This document shows positions 15,826 to 24,775 of a stretch of 64,000 bases of DNA, piece after piece. The notes under the pieces are model-generated. The model worked only from the letters and a program-made list of their open reading frames with translations, made no database searches and was not told the origin of the DNA. The stretch's first letter is position 1; each line of letters starts with the position of its first letter. This DNA is from an uncultured Lachnospiraceae bacterium (GTDB taxonomy: Bacteria; Bacillota; Clostridia; Lachnospirales; Lachnospiraceae), in NCBI GenBank assembly GCA_910585635.1, contig CAJUFE010000006.1:58634-122633 (forward strand). Reading direction: 5' to 3'. The position numbers were made by a program, and so were the translations under genes.

Positions 15826-17706
15826 CTAGCGCTCTTCCCCGACTGTAGGCACCAGCTGCCTTCCGGACTGCCCTGACGGATCTGGAAGGTCGGTTGCCTC
15901 CGGCAGCGTGGGCGTAGATGGAGCGCCTGTCTTCCCGGAAGACCGATCCCCCCATGTCTGGGGCTGGACCTGCGGGGTCCTGCTCTCCGGCACCAGCGGC
16001 TGGGTCTGGGAGGTCGTGCCTCCCGGCTCCGGCGACTGGGTCTGTGGGGTCGTCCCCTCCGTCCATGGCTGGGGCAGCGTGGTCGTGCCCCCCGGCTCTG
16101 GCGGCTGCGTCTCCGGCGTCAGCGGCTGAGGCGCTGAGCTCCCCGGCTTTTTCGGCTGTTCCTGGGGATCTGCGGTCTCCGGCTCCAGCGGCTGGGGATC
16201 CTCCGGTGCCTGGGGATCGGGCAGCATGCCCCCTGGGATATGGGGTCTGTCCTCTCCTCCCGGCAGCAGGGGCTTTGTGGGCGTGGTCCCATCTCCTGGG
16301 GCCTGCTGCACAGGCTCCTGCCCGCCTCCTGGGGATGCACCTGGCTGGGTGAGCGCAGGCTGCTCGGGCAGCGGGGGGCCTACCTGGACCACGGCAGGCG
16401 ACGCATTATAGGTATCGGTGGTCAGGATCGACCGCTCCGTCTCCACCCCGTCCACCAGCACCACCTTCCACAGCCTGGACTTGATCCCCCGGTGGGCCGA
16501 CTGGACCTGCTTTCGTGTCCCCGGCTGCAGCGAAGGGTTCAGGACCTCTCTTGGCGCACCGGGATCGGTCACGCTCAAGGTCTCTGATTCAAAACGGATC
16601 TGCCGCCCTGCAGGCCGGTTCTCCTGCCCGTAGATGGTGAAATACAATCTCCGACCTTCGGTATAGCCTTCCACATAGATGGGGGTCTCGTAAGGGTTGG
16701 TGATCTTGATATCCTTATAGGTGCCGGCGATCGCCGCGTCCTGAGAAGGCTTCACATAGCCGACGCTCATGGAATGGTTCTGCCGCTGGGTGATCTCCAG
16801 CTCTGCTAAGAGCGCCGCATTATAAAGGGTTGTGGCGATCTGGCACACCCCGCCGCCGATGCTGTCCACTACCTGCCCGTTCTCATAAGCCGCTGCCGTC
16901 TGATAACCGTTAGCCACGGTAAAGGGCTGCAGACAGTCATAGCCGGATAAGGTCTCTCCCGGCATCAGCACATGGCCGTTGATCTTTCCCGCTCCTACCG
17001 AAAGGTTGGTCGAACGGGCCGCTCCGCTGCTGGAAAAATCCGTAGAAAATGTCCCCAGCACATCCTGTATCGTCTCAAGGGCCTGGGCGGTGATCCGGGG
17101 CGGATCCTCCTTTGTCACCGCCTTTGCCAGGACCGGCTCATCCAGGCCGGCCCCGATCGCGCCCTGCAGCGCGGAAATGGTCGCCTCGATATCCGCCTCC
17201 ACACCTGTCACCTCCGGTGTGACGTAAAACTGCCCGTTCTCCCGAAGGATCGTGGCGTCCTGCCCGGTGGCTTCCAGCCCTTTGCAGTTTTCTTCCACAA
17301 AAGCACGCAGCGCCTCATCATCCACGGAAGTCTCCAATCGGACATCCCGGGGATCCTCCTGATAATCCACGGTCAGCATATAACGCTTTACCAGGCTGCT
17401 GTTCTCGTAGGCGCTGAGCGCCTCCCGGACCGCCTCCTCATTCTCCCAGCGAAAGCCCAGATCGGCCGCGGTGGTGGAGACGCTTTCGTCCCCCACTTCC
17501 AGCACCACCGTCTGCCCTGCCATGACCTGCGCCCATCCTTCTGCCATCTCCCTTGCTTCCTCTAAAGTTAGCCCGGCCAGAGCCTGCCCTTCCAGCGAAA
17601 GGCCCTCCGGGAACGTTGTTTCTGCCGCCGGCACTGACAGGGCGGCCAGCGCGCTCAAAACTACTGTCCAGACAGCTATCCCTGCCCTGACCCGATCTTT
17701 CTCCAT
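15826..17706 (-). CDS. VanW family protein with peptidoglycan-binding-4-like N-terminus and proline-rich tail
   Basis: 626 residues. A signal or anchor helix (AGIAVWTVVLSALAALSVPA) is followed by ~200 residues like the PG_binding_4 domain, then the VanW core (FSSSGAARSTNLSVGAGKINGHVLMPGETLSGYD, VVDSIGGGVCQIATTLYNAALLAELEITQRQNHSM) and a G5-like strand segment. The last ~190 residues are Pro/Gly/Thr/Gln-rich repeats (PEPGGTT, TQPLVPE) that should span the wall. VanW proteins are common in Clostridia; their molecular role is not established and no vancomycin resistance is implied. Confidence 0.87.
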   Translation of the reverse strand: MEKDRVRAGIAVWTVVLSALAALSVPAAETTFPEGLSLEGQALAGLTLEEAREMAEGWAQVMAGQTVVLEVGDESVSTTAADLGFRWENEEAVREALSAYENSSLVKRYMLTVDYQEDPRDVRLETSVDDEALRAFVEENCKGLEATGQDATILRENGQFYVTPEVTGVEADIEATISALQGAIGAGLDEPVLAKAVTKEDPPRITAQALETIQDVLGTFSTDFSSSGAARSTNLSVGAGKINGHVLMPGETLSGYDCLQPFTVANGYQTAAAYENGQVVDSIGGGVCQIATTLYNAALLAELEITQRQNHSMSVGYVKPSQDAAIAGTYKDIKITNPYETPIYVEGYTEGRRLYFTIYGQENRPAGRQIRFESETLSVTDPGAPREVLNPSLQPGTRKQVQSAHRGIKSRLWKVVLVDGVETERSILTTDTYNASPAVVQVGPPLPEQPALTQPGASPGGGQEPVQQAPGDGTTPTKPLLPGGEDRPHIPGGMLPDPQAPEDPQPLEPETADPQEQPKKPGSSAPQPLTPETQPPEPGGTTTLPQPWTEGTTPQTQSPEPGGTTSQTQPLVPESRTPQVQPQTWGDRSSGKTGAPSTPTLPEATDLPDPSGQSGRQLVPTVGEER

Positions 17707-17752
17707 AAACGCTCCTTGCCCTTCCTCGCAGCTTTCTGCCGGATGGCCCTCC

Positions 17753-17860
17753 CTATCGAAGGAACTGGACCAGCATCGGGACCACCATGGCGATCACCAG
17801 CAGGACTACGATCACTGTAGATACCATCTTCTTTGTTTTCTTATCATGAAAGTTCATCAT
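17753..17860 (-). CDS. 35-residue single-pass membrane peptide
   Basis: A short ORF: MMNFHDKKTKK followed by one hydrophobic helix (MVSTVIVVLLVIAMVVPMLV) and a short QFLR tail. GAGGTG lies eight bases upstream. Its ATG overlaps the TGA of the exonuclease gene, so translation is coupled. The basic cytoplasmic N-terminus plus a single helix is typical of small membrane proteins found in Clostridia. I do not recognise a function. Confidence 0.65.
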   Translation of the reverse strand: MMNFHDKKTKKMVSTVIVVLLVIAMVVPMLVQFLR

Positions 17861-18762
17861 GGCTCTTCACCTCTTCCTCTTTGCGCCAGGATCACATCCG
17901 TGAGCCTGGATGCTTCATTCCTGGTCAGATAGTCGATCTGCACAGACGTTTCTATTCTATGACATTTTAGAAGTTCCTGCAAGCGTTGTTTTTGCCTTTT
18001 TGTAGCAGGCTGCTCGCGTTTTACCTTACAGATCAGCTTTTTCGCTGTGAAACGTCCCGGCTCTGCCCCGCCATACCGCGCTTTTAAGACCTGGTACAGC
18101 CGGTGGGCGGCCTCTGCGTCCGCCAGCGCACGGTGGCTGCCCCCTGTCTCGATCTGGAAAAAACCACAGGCATCCCCCAGGTTCTTCTTCTCCTCTTTCG
18201 GCATGAACACCCGGCAAAGGAAAAGGGTATCGATCCCGTCCCGCTCCCAGACGATCTTCTGGTCCACGGCGGCCTTTTTCAGGAAACTATAGTCAAACTG
18301 GATCCTATGGCCTAAAAGCGGCAGCTCCTCGCAGAAATCCACCAGCTCCCCGATCACAGCCTCGATCCCCGGCTGGCCCGCCAGCTGCCCGTCCGTCAGG
18401 CCGGTCAGCCGGACGATCTCCTGGCTCAAGGCCCGCCTGGGGTCCACCAGGCTGTGGAAACGGTCCGTCACCTTCCCGCCTTGTACCTTCAGAGCCCCGA
18501 TCTCGATGATCTTCTCCTTCTTAAAGCTCAGCCCCGTGGTCTCTAGATCCAGCGCCACGTAGGAGTCGGCCGCCCCGTCAAGGCATGCCGTCCCGCAAGG
18601 ATCGGCCAACGCATCGGAGCCGGATCCCATGGGAGGCTCCACCGACGCATCAGAGCCGGATGCCATGCGAGGCTCCACCGACGCATCAGAGCCGGATGCC
18701 ATGCGAGGCTCCACCGACGCCATGGGGCTGGCTTCCTCACGGCGGTCTGCCGGCCTACACAT
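17857..18762 (-). CDS. DnaQ-like (DEDDh) 3'-5' exonuclease
   Basis: About 301 residues. The catalytic acids are visible: Asp and Glu in VALDLETTGL, Asp in GHRIQFDYSFL, and His/Asp in SHRALADAEAAHRLY, the DEDDh set of proofreading and PolC-type exonucleases. A C-terminal ~60-residue basic tail follows. The N-terminus carries three copies of a 12-residue repeat (VEPRMASGSDAS) that is not part of the fold. ATG at 18762 overlaps the dCMP deaminase stop by a few bases; ATG at 18723 with GAGGA upstream is an equally plausible start. Confidence 0.85.
   Translation of the reverse strand: MCRPADRREEASPMASVEPRMASGSDASVEPRMASGSDASVEPPMGSGSDALADPCGTACLDGAADSYVALDLETTGLSFKKEKIIEIGALKVQGGKVTDRFHSLVDPRRALSQEIVRLTGLTDGQLAGQPGIEAVIGELVDFCEELPLLGHRIQFDYSFLKKAAVDQKIVWERDGIDTLFLCRVFMPKEEKKNLGDACGFFQIETGGSHRALADAEAAHRLYQVLKARYGGAEPGRFTAKKLICKVKREQPATKRQKQRLQELLKCHRIETSVQIDYLTRNEASRLTDVILAQRGRGEEP
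18611..18718. repeat. three 36-bp tandem repeats inside the exonuclease N-terminus
   Basis: Units 18611-18646, 18647-18682 and 18683-18718. The second and third are identical and the first differs at a few bases. Being a multiple of three, the array adds 12 residues per unit in frame. Confidence 0.9.
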
Positions 18763-19249
18763 GGATCGTGATCGTCCTTCCGGTAGGCAAGTACTGGCGA
18801 TAGGCCACACCGGCCGCGTCCAGCATCCGTTTCGACGCCCGGACAGCCGGTGTATCCGCATATTTATCGCTGCCGTAGATCAGCGTCTTGATCCCTGCCT
18901 GGATGATCGCCTTGGCACATTCGTTACAGGGGAACAAGGTCACATAGAGCTTGCTCCCTTCCAGGCTCCCGCCCCGGTAGTTCAAGATCGCGTTCAGCTC
19001 GCTGTGGGTCGAATAGAAATACTTTGCGTTATAGGGGTCGTCCAGCTCATGCTCCTTGCCCCAGGGAAAATGATCGTCCGAACAGCCTGTGGGGAACCCA
19101 TTATAGCCCATGGACAAGATCTTGTTATCCTGGCTGACGATGCAGGCCCCTACCTGCGTGCTGGGATCCTTGGAACGCTTAGCGGACAGCTCCGCCACCC
19201 CCATAAAATATTCGTCCCATGTGATATAGTCTTCCCGTTTTTCTCCCAT
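18755..19249 (-). CDS. dCMP deaminase / ComEB family cytidylate deaminase
   Basis: 164 residues. Zinc ligands and the catalytic Glu are in STHSELNAIL and the PCNECAKAII motif. STQVGACIVSQDNKILSMGYNGFPTGCSDD is diagnostic of dCMP deaminases. It converts dCMP to dUMP for thymidylate synthesis. AGGAGGAG precedes the ATG. It sits between Sua5 and the exonuclease gene. Confidence 0.93.
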   Translation of the reverse strand: MGEKREDYITWDEYFMGVAELSAKRSKDPSTQVGACIVSQDNKILSMGYNGFPTGCSDDHFPWGKEHELDDPYNAKYFYSTHSELNAILNYRGGSLEGSKLYVTLFPCNECAKAIIQAGIKTLIYGSDKYADTPAVRASKRMLDAAGVAYRQYLPTGRTITIHV

Positions 19250-19320
19250 ATCTCCTCCTATTTTTGTTCCATTTCATAAATTGGAAAAAAGACTGCCGCT
19301 GGAAGCCCCGGGCGATACGC

Positions 19321-20493
19321 CTATACCGCCAAGATCCTGTGGCCCGCCGCCTTGTCCAGCCGGTTCATGACGGCAAAGCCCAGATGGTCCTGCGCAAAGC
19401 TTTCCGAATAGATATACTGGACTCCCAGATCGTCCATCTCCCGCAGCACCCCATACAGGTTATGGGCCACTGTGTCCGCCTGGGCGCGCTTCCCGATGCT
19501 GCGCTTTAAGCAGGTCTTGTAGACCGCCATCGTCTCGTCGGTACAGATCACCCCTACGCTGGCGCCGGTCTGCTCCATCTGGCGTGCCGCCTCATCCACC
19601 TTCCGGGCCATATAGAAGCTTTCCAGGTCCAGTTGTGCGAAAGGCCGGCCTAGGGACATGCCAAAGGCAGCCAGGGCCGACTGCACCTGCACATAGAGCG
19701 TGCTCCCCGGCCTGCGCAGCTCTCGGACCGTCTCCTCCTTTAATCGGACCAGGGTCAGCTCTCCCTTCGGCGCATAATGCTTATATTTCATCCCCGGCGC
19801 TTTCGGAGCCGTTCCTTCTGCCATGGGGCCCGCCACCGCCGGATCCACCTCCACTGTCCCCAGTACCTCCTCCACCATCTCTCTGGTGATCGCGCCGGGC
19901 CGCAGGATCGCCGGGACCGGTCCGGATACATCCACGATCGTCGATTCCAGCCCGATCCCCACCGGCCCGCCGTCTACCAGAAGATCGATCTTCCCCTCCA
20001 TATCCTGCCACACATGATCCGCCGTGGTGGGGCTGGGCCTGCCGGAGGTATTGGCGCTGGGAGCCGCCACCGGCACCCCGGCCAGCGCGATCAGCCGTCT
20101 CGCCGTCGGGTCCGCCGGCATCCGCACCGCCACCGTATCCAGCCCGCCTGTAGTCCCGTAGGGTACGATCTTGCTCTTGGGGAAGATCATGGTCAGCGGC
20201 CCCGGCCAGAACCGCGCCGCCAGCCTTCTGGCCCCCTCCGGGATATCCTCCACCAAAGGCTCCAGCTCCTCCATGGCGGCGATATGCAAGATCAAAGGGT
20301 TATCCGAAGGCCTCCCCTTCGCCCTGTAGATCTTCTCAGCCGCATCCTCATCCAGCCCGTTCCCGCCCAGCCCATAGACCGTCTCCGTGGGAAAGGCCAC
20401 CAGACCGCCTCCGCGCAGGACCTGGGCGGCCTCCATGAGCTCCTCATCCCGGGGATAGGCCGCATCCTTTATGATCACTCGTTTTGTTTCCAT
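19321..20493 (-). CDS. L-threonylcarbamoyladenylate synthase, Sua5 type
   Basis: 390 residues: an N-terminal YrdC domain (GGLVAFPTETVYGLGGNGLDEDAAEKIYRAKGRPSDNPLILHI, then VAAPSANTSGRPSPTTADHV) and a C-terminal Sua5 domain reached through the conserved APGMKYKHYAPKG linker. It makes threonylcarbamoyl-AMP, the first step of t6A modification of ANN-decoding tRNAs. The two-domain length identifies Sua5 rather than short TsaC. A promoter nested in the preceding dnaB-side hairpin drives it. Confidence 0.94.
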   Translation of the reverse strand: METKRVIIKDAAYPRDEELMEAAQVLRGGGLVAFPTETVYGLGGNGLDEDAAEKIYRAKGRPSDNPLILHIAAMEELEPLVEDIPEGARRLAARFWPGPLTMIFPKSKIVPYGTTGGLDTVAVRMPADPTARRLIALAGVPVAAPSANTSGRPSPTTADHVWQDMEGKIDLLVDGGPVGIGLESTIVDVSGPVPAILRPGAITREMVEEVLGTVEVDPAVAGPMAEGTAPKAPGMKYKHYAPKGELTLVRLKEETVRELRRPGSTLYVQVQSALAAFGMSLGRPFAQLDLESFYMARKVDEAARQMEQTGASVGVICTDETMAVYKTCLKRSIGKRAQADTVAHNLYGVLREMDDLGVQYIYSESFAQDHLGFAVMNRLDKAAGHRILAV

Positions 20494-20567
20494 GCTCTAT
20501 GCACTTTCTTTCCTAATATCATACGGATCCCATGCTCTGCGGATCCTTTGTCCCATTGTTGCCATTT

Positions 20568-20596
20568 ATCATAGCATGAAAAGGAGCAAAATTCAA
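20568..20596 (-). promoter_or_regulatory. promoter of sua5 and downstream genes
   Basis: TTGAAT (20596-20591), 17-bp spacer, TATGAT (20573-20568) with a TGC extension, minus strand. The -35 lies in the loop of the hairpin at 20583-20602. Confidence 0.6.
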
Positions 20597-20602
20597 TGCT
20601 CC
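20577..20602 (-). terminator. weak terminator between the dnaB operon and sua5
   Basis: Minus-strand hairpin GGAGCA-8-base loop-TGCTCC (20602-20583) followed by TTTT. Confidence 0.5.
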
Positions 20603-20635
20603 CCAAAACATGCGTCCGGCGCCGGGATCTGAATA

Positions 20636-20706
20636 GTTACTTGTCACATCCACGCCAGGATATCCCATAGCATGGATATGTCGCAAAGGGTCCGCTCCGG
20701 GAGGGG
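20636..20706. repeat. degraded copy of the dispersed palindromic element
   Basis: GTTACTTGTCACA at 20636-20648, then CCACGCCAG, and AAGGGTCCGCTCCGGGAGGG ending near 20706. Both blocks match the element at 63744-63939 but lie next to each other, as if the middle were lost. The 315-bp region 20494-20808 holds this repeat, two hairpins and the sua5 promoter, and no gene. Confidence 0.6.
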
Positions 20707-20732
20707 GGTAGTATGGAACATACCATGTGGAT

Positions 20733-20769
20733 AAGAAATAGCCGTCCCGCTCACCAGCTGGACAGCTAT
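20733..20769 (-). terminator. likely terminator of the gdpP-rplI-dnaB operon
   Basis: Minus-strand arms ATAGCTGTCC (20769-20760) and GGACGGCTAT (20747-20738, one U-G pair) with UUCUU behind, 40 bp after the dnaB stop. Confidence 0.5.
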
Positions 20770-20808
20770 CTCATCCGTTCGATCCTCGCTCCCCCAAAGG
20801 GAGAACAC

Positions 20809-22140
20809 TCATCTTGCCATATTCACAAATTTGGTAAACTCCGGCCGCCATAAAAGCTCCACGGTCCCGATCGGGCCGTTCCTCTGCTTGGCGATGATCA
20901 CCTCGGCCACATTGGGCCGCTCGGTATCTTTATTATAGTAATCATCCCGGTACAGGAACATCACCACGTCCGCGTCCTGCTCGATCGCGCCGGACTCCCG
21001 CAGGTCCGAGAGCATAGGACGGTGGTCCTGTCTGGATTCACAGGCACGGCTCAGCTGGGACAGTGCGATCACCGGTGCGTTCAGTTCTCTGGCCAATGCC
21101 TTTAAGGACCGGGAGATCTCCGAGATCTCCTGCTGCCGGTTATCACCGGAGCGGCCGCTGCCGCTCATCAGCTGCAGATAATCGATGATGACCATGCTCA
21201 GGCCATGTTCCAGCTTCATCTTCCTGCACTTGCTCCGCAACTCCGTGATGCTGATGCCCGGCGTATCATCGATGATCAGCTTAGAATTCCCGATGATGCC
21301 GATCCCCTCCACGACTGCGTCCCAGTCCGCGTCAGTCAGGCTGCCGGTGCGCAGCTTCTGGGAGTCCACGCTGGATTCCATCGAGAGCATACGGTTCACC
21401 AGCTGCTCCTTGGACATCTCCAGGCTGAACACCATACAGGGCAGACCCTTCCGCACAGCCACATAGTCCACCAGGTTCAGGACAAAGGCGGTCTTTCCCA
21501 TAGACGGCCGGGCGGCTAAGAGCACCAGGTCCGAGGGCTGCATCCCGGAGGTCTTATGGTCCAGATCGATGAACCCGGTAGGGATCCCGGTGACCATCCC
21601 GCCGGACCGGGAAGCCGCCTCGATCTTTTCCAGCACATCCAGCGCCACCTGCTTGATCGGCACAAAGCCGCCGGTGTCCCGGCTCTGGAGCAGGTTGAAG
21701 ATCGCCTTCTCCGTATAGGCCAGGATATCCTCCAGCCGGTCCTTCCCCACATAGCAGGTGTTGGCGATCTCCTCATTGACCCGTATCAAACGGCGCAGGG
21801 TAGCCTTTTCCCGCACGATAGCCGCGTGGATCCCCGCATTGGTGGAGATGGTGGCCAGGTCGAAGATATCCCGGATGAACTCCATGCTGCTGACCTCCGG
21901 CGGCACATCCTTTTCCTTCAAACGGTCCTGGAGCGTGACCAGGTCCACCGGCTTTCCTTCATTGAACAGCTCTACGATGGCGCCGAAGATCACACCATAT
22001 TGACGCTGGTAGAAATCATCGGCTGTGATGACCTCCGATGCGTCGATGATCGCCTGCTGGTCCATCAGCATAGCGCCGATCACCGCCTGTTCCGCCTCCA
22101 CGCTATGGGGGAGTACCCTTTTGAGCAGTGCTTCCTCCAT
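20809..22140 (-). CDS. dnaB: replicative DNA helicase DnaB
   Basis: 443 residues. The N-terminal primase-interacting domain (PHSVEAEQAVIGAMLMDQQAI) is joined to the RecA-like hexameric helicase core: Walker A ARPSMGKTAFVLNL, Walker B VIIDYLQLM, and the EISEISRSLKALARELNAPVIALSQLSR and DLRESGAIEQDADVVMFLYRDDYY motifs. It unwinds DNA at the replication fork. Length is normal and no intein is present. Last gene of the gdpP-rplI-dnaB operon. Confidence 0.97.
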   Translation of the reverse strand: MEEALLKRVLPHSVEAEQAVIGAMLMDQQAIIDASEVITADDFYQRQYGVIFGAIVELFNEGKPVDLVTLQDRLKEKDVPPEVSSMEFIRDIFDLATISTNAGIHAAIVREKATLRRLIRVNEEIANTCYVGKDRLEDILAYTEKAIFNLLQSRDTGGFVPIKQVALDVLEKIEAASRSGGMVTGIPTGFIDLDHKTSGMQPSDLVLLAARPSMGKTAFVLNLVDYVAVRKGLPCMVFSLEMSKEQLVNRMLSMESSVDSQKLRTGSLTDADWDAVVEGIGIIGNSKLIIDDTPGISITELRSKCRKMKLEHGLSMVIIDYLQLMSGSGRSGDNRQQEISEISRSLKALARELNAPVIALSQLSRACESRQDHRPMLSDLRESGAIEQDADVVMFLYRDDYYNKDTERPNVAEVIIAKQRNGPIGTVELLWRPEFTKFVNMAR

Positions 22141-22169
22141 CTTTTTCCCTCCGTACGCCTAACCGCTCC

Positions 22170-22616
22170 TTACGCCTCTACCACCTTCACAGCCAGCTTT
22201 GCGGTCACATCCTTATGGAGCCGGATCGGCACCTCATGGGTCCCGAAGGTCTTGATCGGGTCTTGCAGCTGGAACTTCTTCTTGTCGATATCCAGCTCAA
22301 GCTGCTCGGTGATCGCCTTGCTGATCTCCTTGCCGGATACCGAGCCAAATGCCCGTCCGCCTTCACCTGCTTTCATCGAGATCGTGACGGAAAGGCCCTC
22401 CAGCTTCTCGGCCAGCGCCTTTGCCTCGGCCAGCTGCTTCGCCGCGATCTTCTCTGCATTCGCCTTCTGGAGCTTTAAGTCATTTAGGTTCTTTGCCGTG
22501 GCCTCCACGCCCAGCTTTTTGGGCAGGATGAAATTCCTTGCATATCCGTCATTTACCTTTACCAGCTGTCCCTTTTTCCCCAGGGACTTTACATCCTCTA
22601 ATAATACGATATCCAT
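22170..22616 (-). CDS. rplI: 50S ribosomal protein bL9
   Basis: 148 residues, the typical length. It starts MDIVLLEDVKSLGKKGQLVKVNDGYARNFILPK, the bL9 signature, followed by the long central helix and a C-terminal RNA-binding domain. It binds 23S rRNA. The start codon overlaps the end of gdpP by one base. Confidence 0.97.
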   Translation of the reverse strand: MDIVLLEDVKSLGKKGQLVKVNDGYARNFILPKKLGVEATAKNLNDLKLQKANAEKIAAKQLAEAKALAEKLEGLSVTISMKAGEGGRAFGSVSGKEISKAITEQLELDIDKKKFQLQDPIKTFGTHEVPIRLHKDVTAKLAVKVVEA

Positions 22617-24664
22617 TATGAAACCTCTCCTTTTTCTAGCATCTCGTCGATCACCTTTTTCACCATCAGCCTGGCCTGCTGGTCATCTACACCTTCCAGC
22701 TGGGCTCCGGCCACGGTCCTGTGGCCCCCGCCGCCTAAATGTTCCATCATCACCTGGACGTTCACCTCATCGATGGACCGGGCGCTGGCATAGATCACAT
22801 GATTATATTCGGTCAGCACCACGGAAGCCTTGATCCCGCTGATCTCCAGAAGATCGTTGGCCGCCTGGGCGCCCACCACGGTGGGACTGCTCAAGCCCTC
22901 CGCATGGCACACGCTGATCACAAAGCCGTCCCGGTAGACCTCTGCCCGCCGGACGGCATCGGCCTTAGCCTGGTATTCTGCCATATTATCCCGGAACAGC
23001 TTCCGCACTCTGGTCACATCCGCGCCGCTCCTGCGCAGGAAGGCGGCCGCTTCAAAGGTCCTCACGCCGGTCTGGTTTGTGAAACTATTGGTATCCACCA
23101 CGATGCCCGCATACATGGCATCTGCCTCCACCGGCTTGATCCGTATACCGTCGGCGATGTACTGGAGCACCTCTGCCACCATCTCACAGGTGGAGGAAGC
23201 ATAAGGCTCCACATAAGAGAGCACCGCGTTATCGATGATCTCACTGCTCTGGCGGTGATGATCCAACACCACGATGGTCTTCACCATCCGCAAAAGAGCG
23301 GAAGAATCCGTGATGCTGGGGCGGTTCACATCCACCACCACCAGGATCGTATTGGCATCTACCAGCTCCGCCGCCTTGGCCCCATTTAAGAACAGATCAT
23401 CCGGGTGGTCCGGACTCTCACGGAGCCGGTCCAGCATGGGCTGGATGGACATGGTGGCCTCATTGATGACGATGTGGGCTTTTTTGTTCAGGGAGGTGGC
23501 GATGCGATAGATCCCCAGGGCCGCCCCCAGCGAGTCGATATCCGGCATCTTGTGGCCCATGATCAGCAGCCGGTCCTTGCTCTCTAAAAGCTCCCGCAGG
23601 GCGTGGGCCTTCACACGGGCCTTTACCCGGGTGGATTTCTCCATCTGCTGTGCTTTACCGCCAAAATACTGGATCCTCTCCCCGTCCTTCACCACAGCCT
23701 GGTCGCCGCCGCGGCCCAAAGCCATATCGATACCGGCACGGGCATAGTCATAATTCTGGATATAGGACTCCCCGTTCATCCCCATGCCGATGCTCAAAGT
23801 GACCGCCATGTCATTGCCGATGTTCACCGTCTTCACATCCTCCAGGATGGCGAACCGGTCCTCTATGATCTTCTCGGCAAAATGCTGTTTCACGATAAAG
23901 AAATATTTATCCTTTTCCAGTTTTTTGACCACCCCGCCCATGGCGGAGATGTATTTGTTCACCTTGCGGTCGATCAATGCGGTGAGCAGGGAGCGCCGTA
24001 CCTCCTCTACGCTCTCTAACGCTTCATCATAATTGTCCAGGTAGATCAGACCCGCTACCAGCTTCTGGTCGTTGATCTCCTTTTTGTAATAGAGGACCTC
24101 GGTCTCATCTGCCAGGTACACGGTGAGCAGATATTCCTCCGAAAGGTCCTTTCCCAGGGTGATCTCTAGAGACCCGGCATCCTTTAAGGCCACCCACTTC
24201 AGATCCATCCGGTAATTCTTGCCCTGGTATTCCGTATGGACGCTGACGGCCTGGGACCGGTCATCCAGAAGGGCCTTGGTCATCTCCGGGAACAGGGTCA
24301 TCAGGCTCTTCCTGCTGTGCCGCTCCACCCCTAAAAGCTCGGCAAAGGCCTGGTTCATCCACAGCAGGCGCCCCTTCTCATCGGCGATCCCGTAGGGCTG
24401 CATCATCTCCGAAAGGAGCCGCTTCTGGATCCATGCGTATTCGGAAGAAAACTCCACCATCCCGGCCAGCACATTCTTTCTCTGGTACAGATAGATCCAC
24501 AGCGCGATCAGGATATACAGGATGGTGAACCCGCTCATGACCGCCCCGGCCCGTATGTCTATAGCGCCGACCACCATCGTGACGACGATCAGCAGGGTGG
24601 ACAATAGCAGGGGCCACTGCATATACAAGCTCAAACGGCCTTTCACCCGAACCTTATCATTCAT
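22616..24664 (-). CDS. gdpP: cyclic-di-AMP phosphodiesterase GdpP (YybT family)
   Basis: 682 residues: two N-terminal membrane helices, a PAS-like domain (~residues 75-160), a degenerate GGDEF domain, and a C-terminal DHH/DHHA1 phosphoesterase. The latter shows MGHKMPDIDSLGAALG, VVDVN and the VLDHHRQS motif with GGGGHRTVAGAQL near the end. It hydrolyses c-di-AMP and so sets potassium and wall homeostasis. It heads the gdpP-rplI-dnaB operon. Confidence 0.95.
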   Translation of the reverse strand: MNDKVRVKGRLSLYMQWPLLLSTLLIVVTMVVGAIDIRAGAVMSGFTILYILIALWIYLYQRKNVLAGMVEFSSEYAWIQKRLLSEMMQPYGIADEKGRLLWMNQAFAELLGVERHSRKSLMTLFPEMTKALLDDRSQAVSVHTEYQGKNYRMDLKWVALKDAGSLEITLGKDLSEEYLLTVYLADETEVLYYKKEINDQKLVAGLIYLDNYDEALESVEEVRRSLLTALIDRKVNKYISAMGGVVKKLEKDKYFFIVKQHFAEKIIEDRFAILEDVKTVNIGNDMAVTLSIGMGMNGESYIQNYDYARAGIDMALGRGGDQAVVKDGERIQYFGGKAQQMEKSTRVKARVKAHALRELLESKDRLLIMGHKMPDIDSLGAALGIYRIATSLNKKAHIVINEATMSIQPMLDRLRESPDHPDDLFLNGAKAAELVDANTILVVVDVNRPSITDSSALLRMVKTIVVLDHHRQSSEIIDNAVLSYVEPYASSTCEMVAEVLQYIADGIRIKPVEADAMYAGIVVDTNSFTNQTGVRTFEAAAFLRRSGADVTRVRKLFRDNMAEYQAKADAVRRAEVYRDGFVISVCHAEGLSSPTVVGAQAANDLLEISGIKASVVLTEYNHVIYASARSIDEVNVQVMMEHLGGGGHRTVAGAQLEGVDDQQARLMVKKVIDEMLEKGEVS

Positions 24665-24719
24665 AACCTTCTCCTATCACTTTTGGCATGATCCGTAGCT
24701 TTTTTTCTTTAATTACATC

Positions 24720-24748
24720 ATTATAGCACAAGAAAGGGCAGACGTCCA
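24720..24748 (-). promoter_or_regulatory. promoter of gdpP-rplI-dnaB
   Basis: TGGACG (24748-24743), 17-bp spacer, TATAAT (24725-24720) with a TGC extension, about 55 bp upstream of the gdpP start. Confidence 0.6.
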
Positions 24749-24775
24749 CGGAAAATAGCGGTATGAGGGGGCCCG

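Noticed and set aside
15826..17706. Vancomycin resistance determinant because of VanW
   Set aside because: VanW-domain proteins are common in Clostridia without van operons, and no vanH/A/X or vanRS genes are present.
18611..18718. CRISPR-like 36-bp repeats
   Set aside because: Contiguous repeats without spacers, in frame inside a coding region.
21556..22833. 425-codon plus-strand ORF across dnaB, rplI and gdpP
   Set aside because: It runs antisense through three well-conserved genes and has no recognisable domain.
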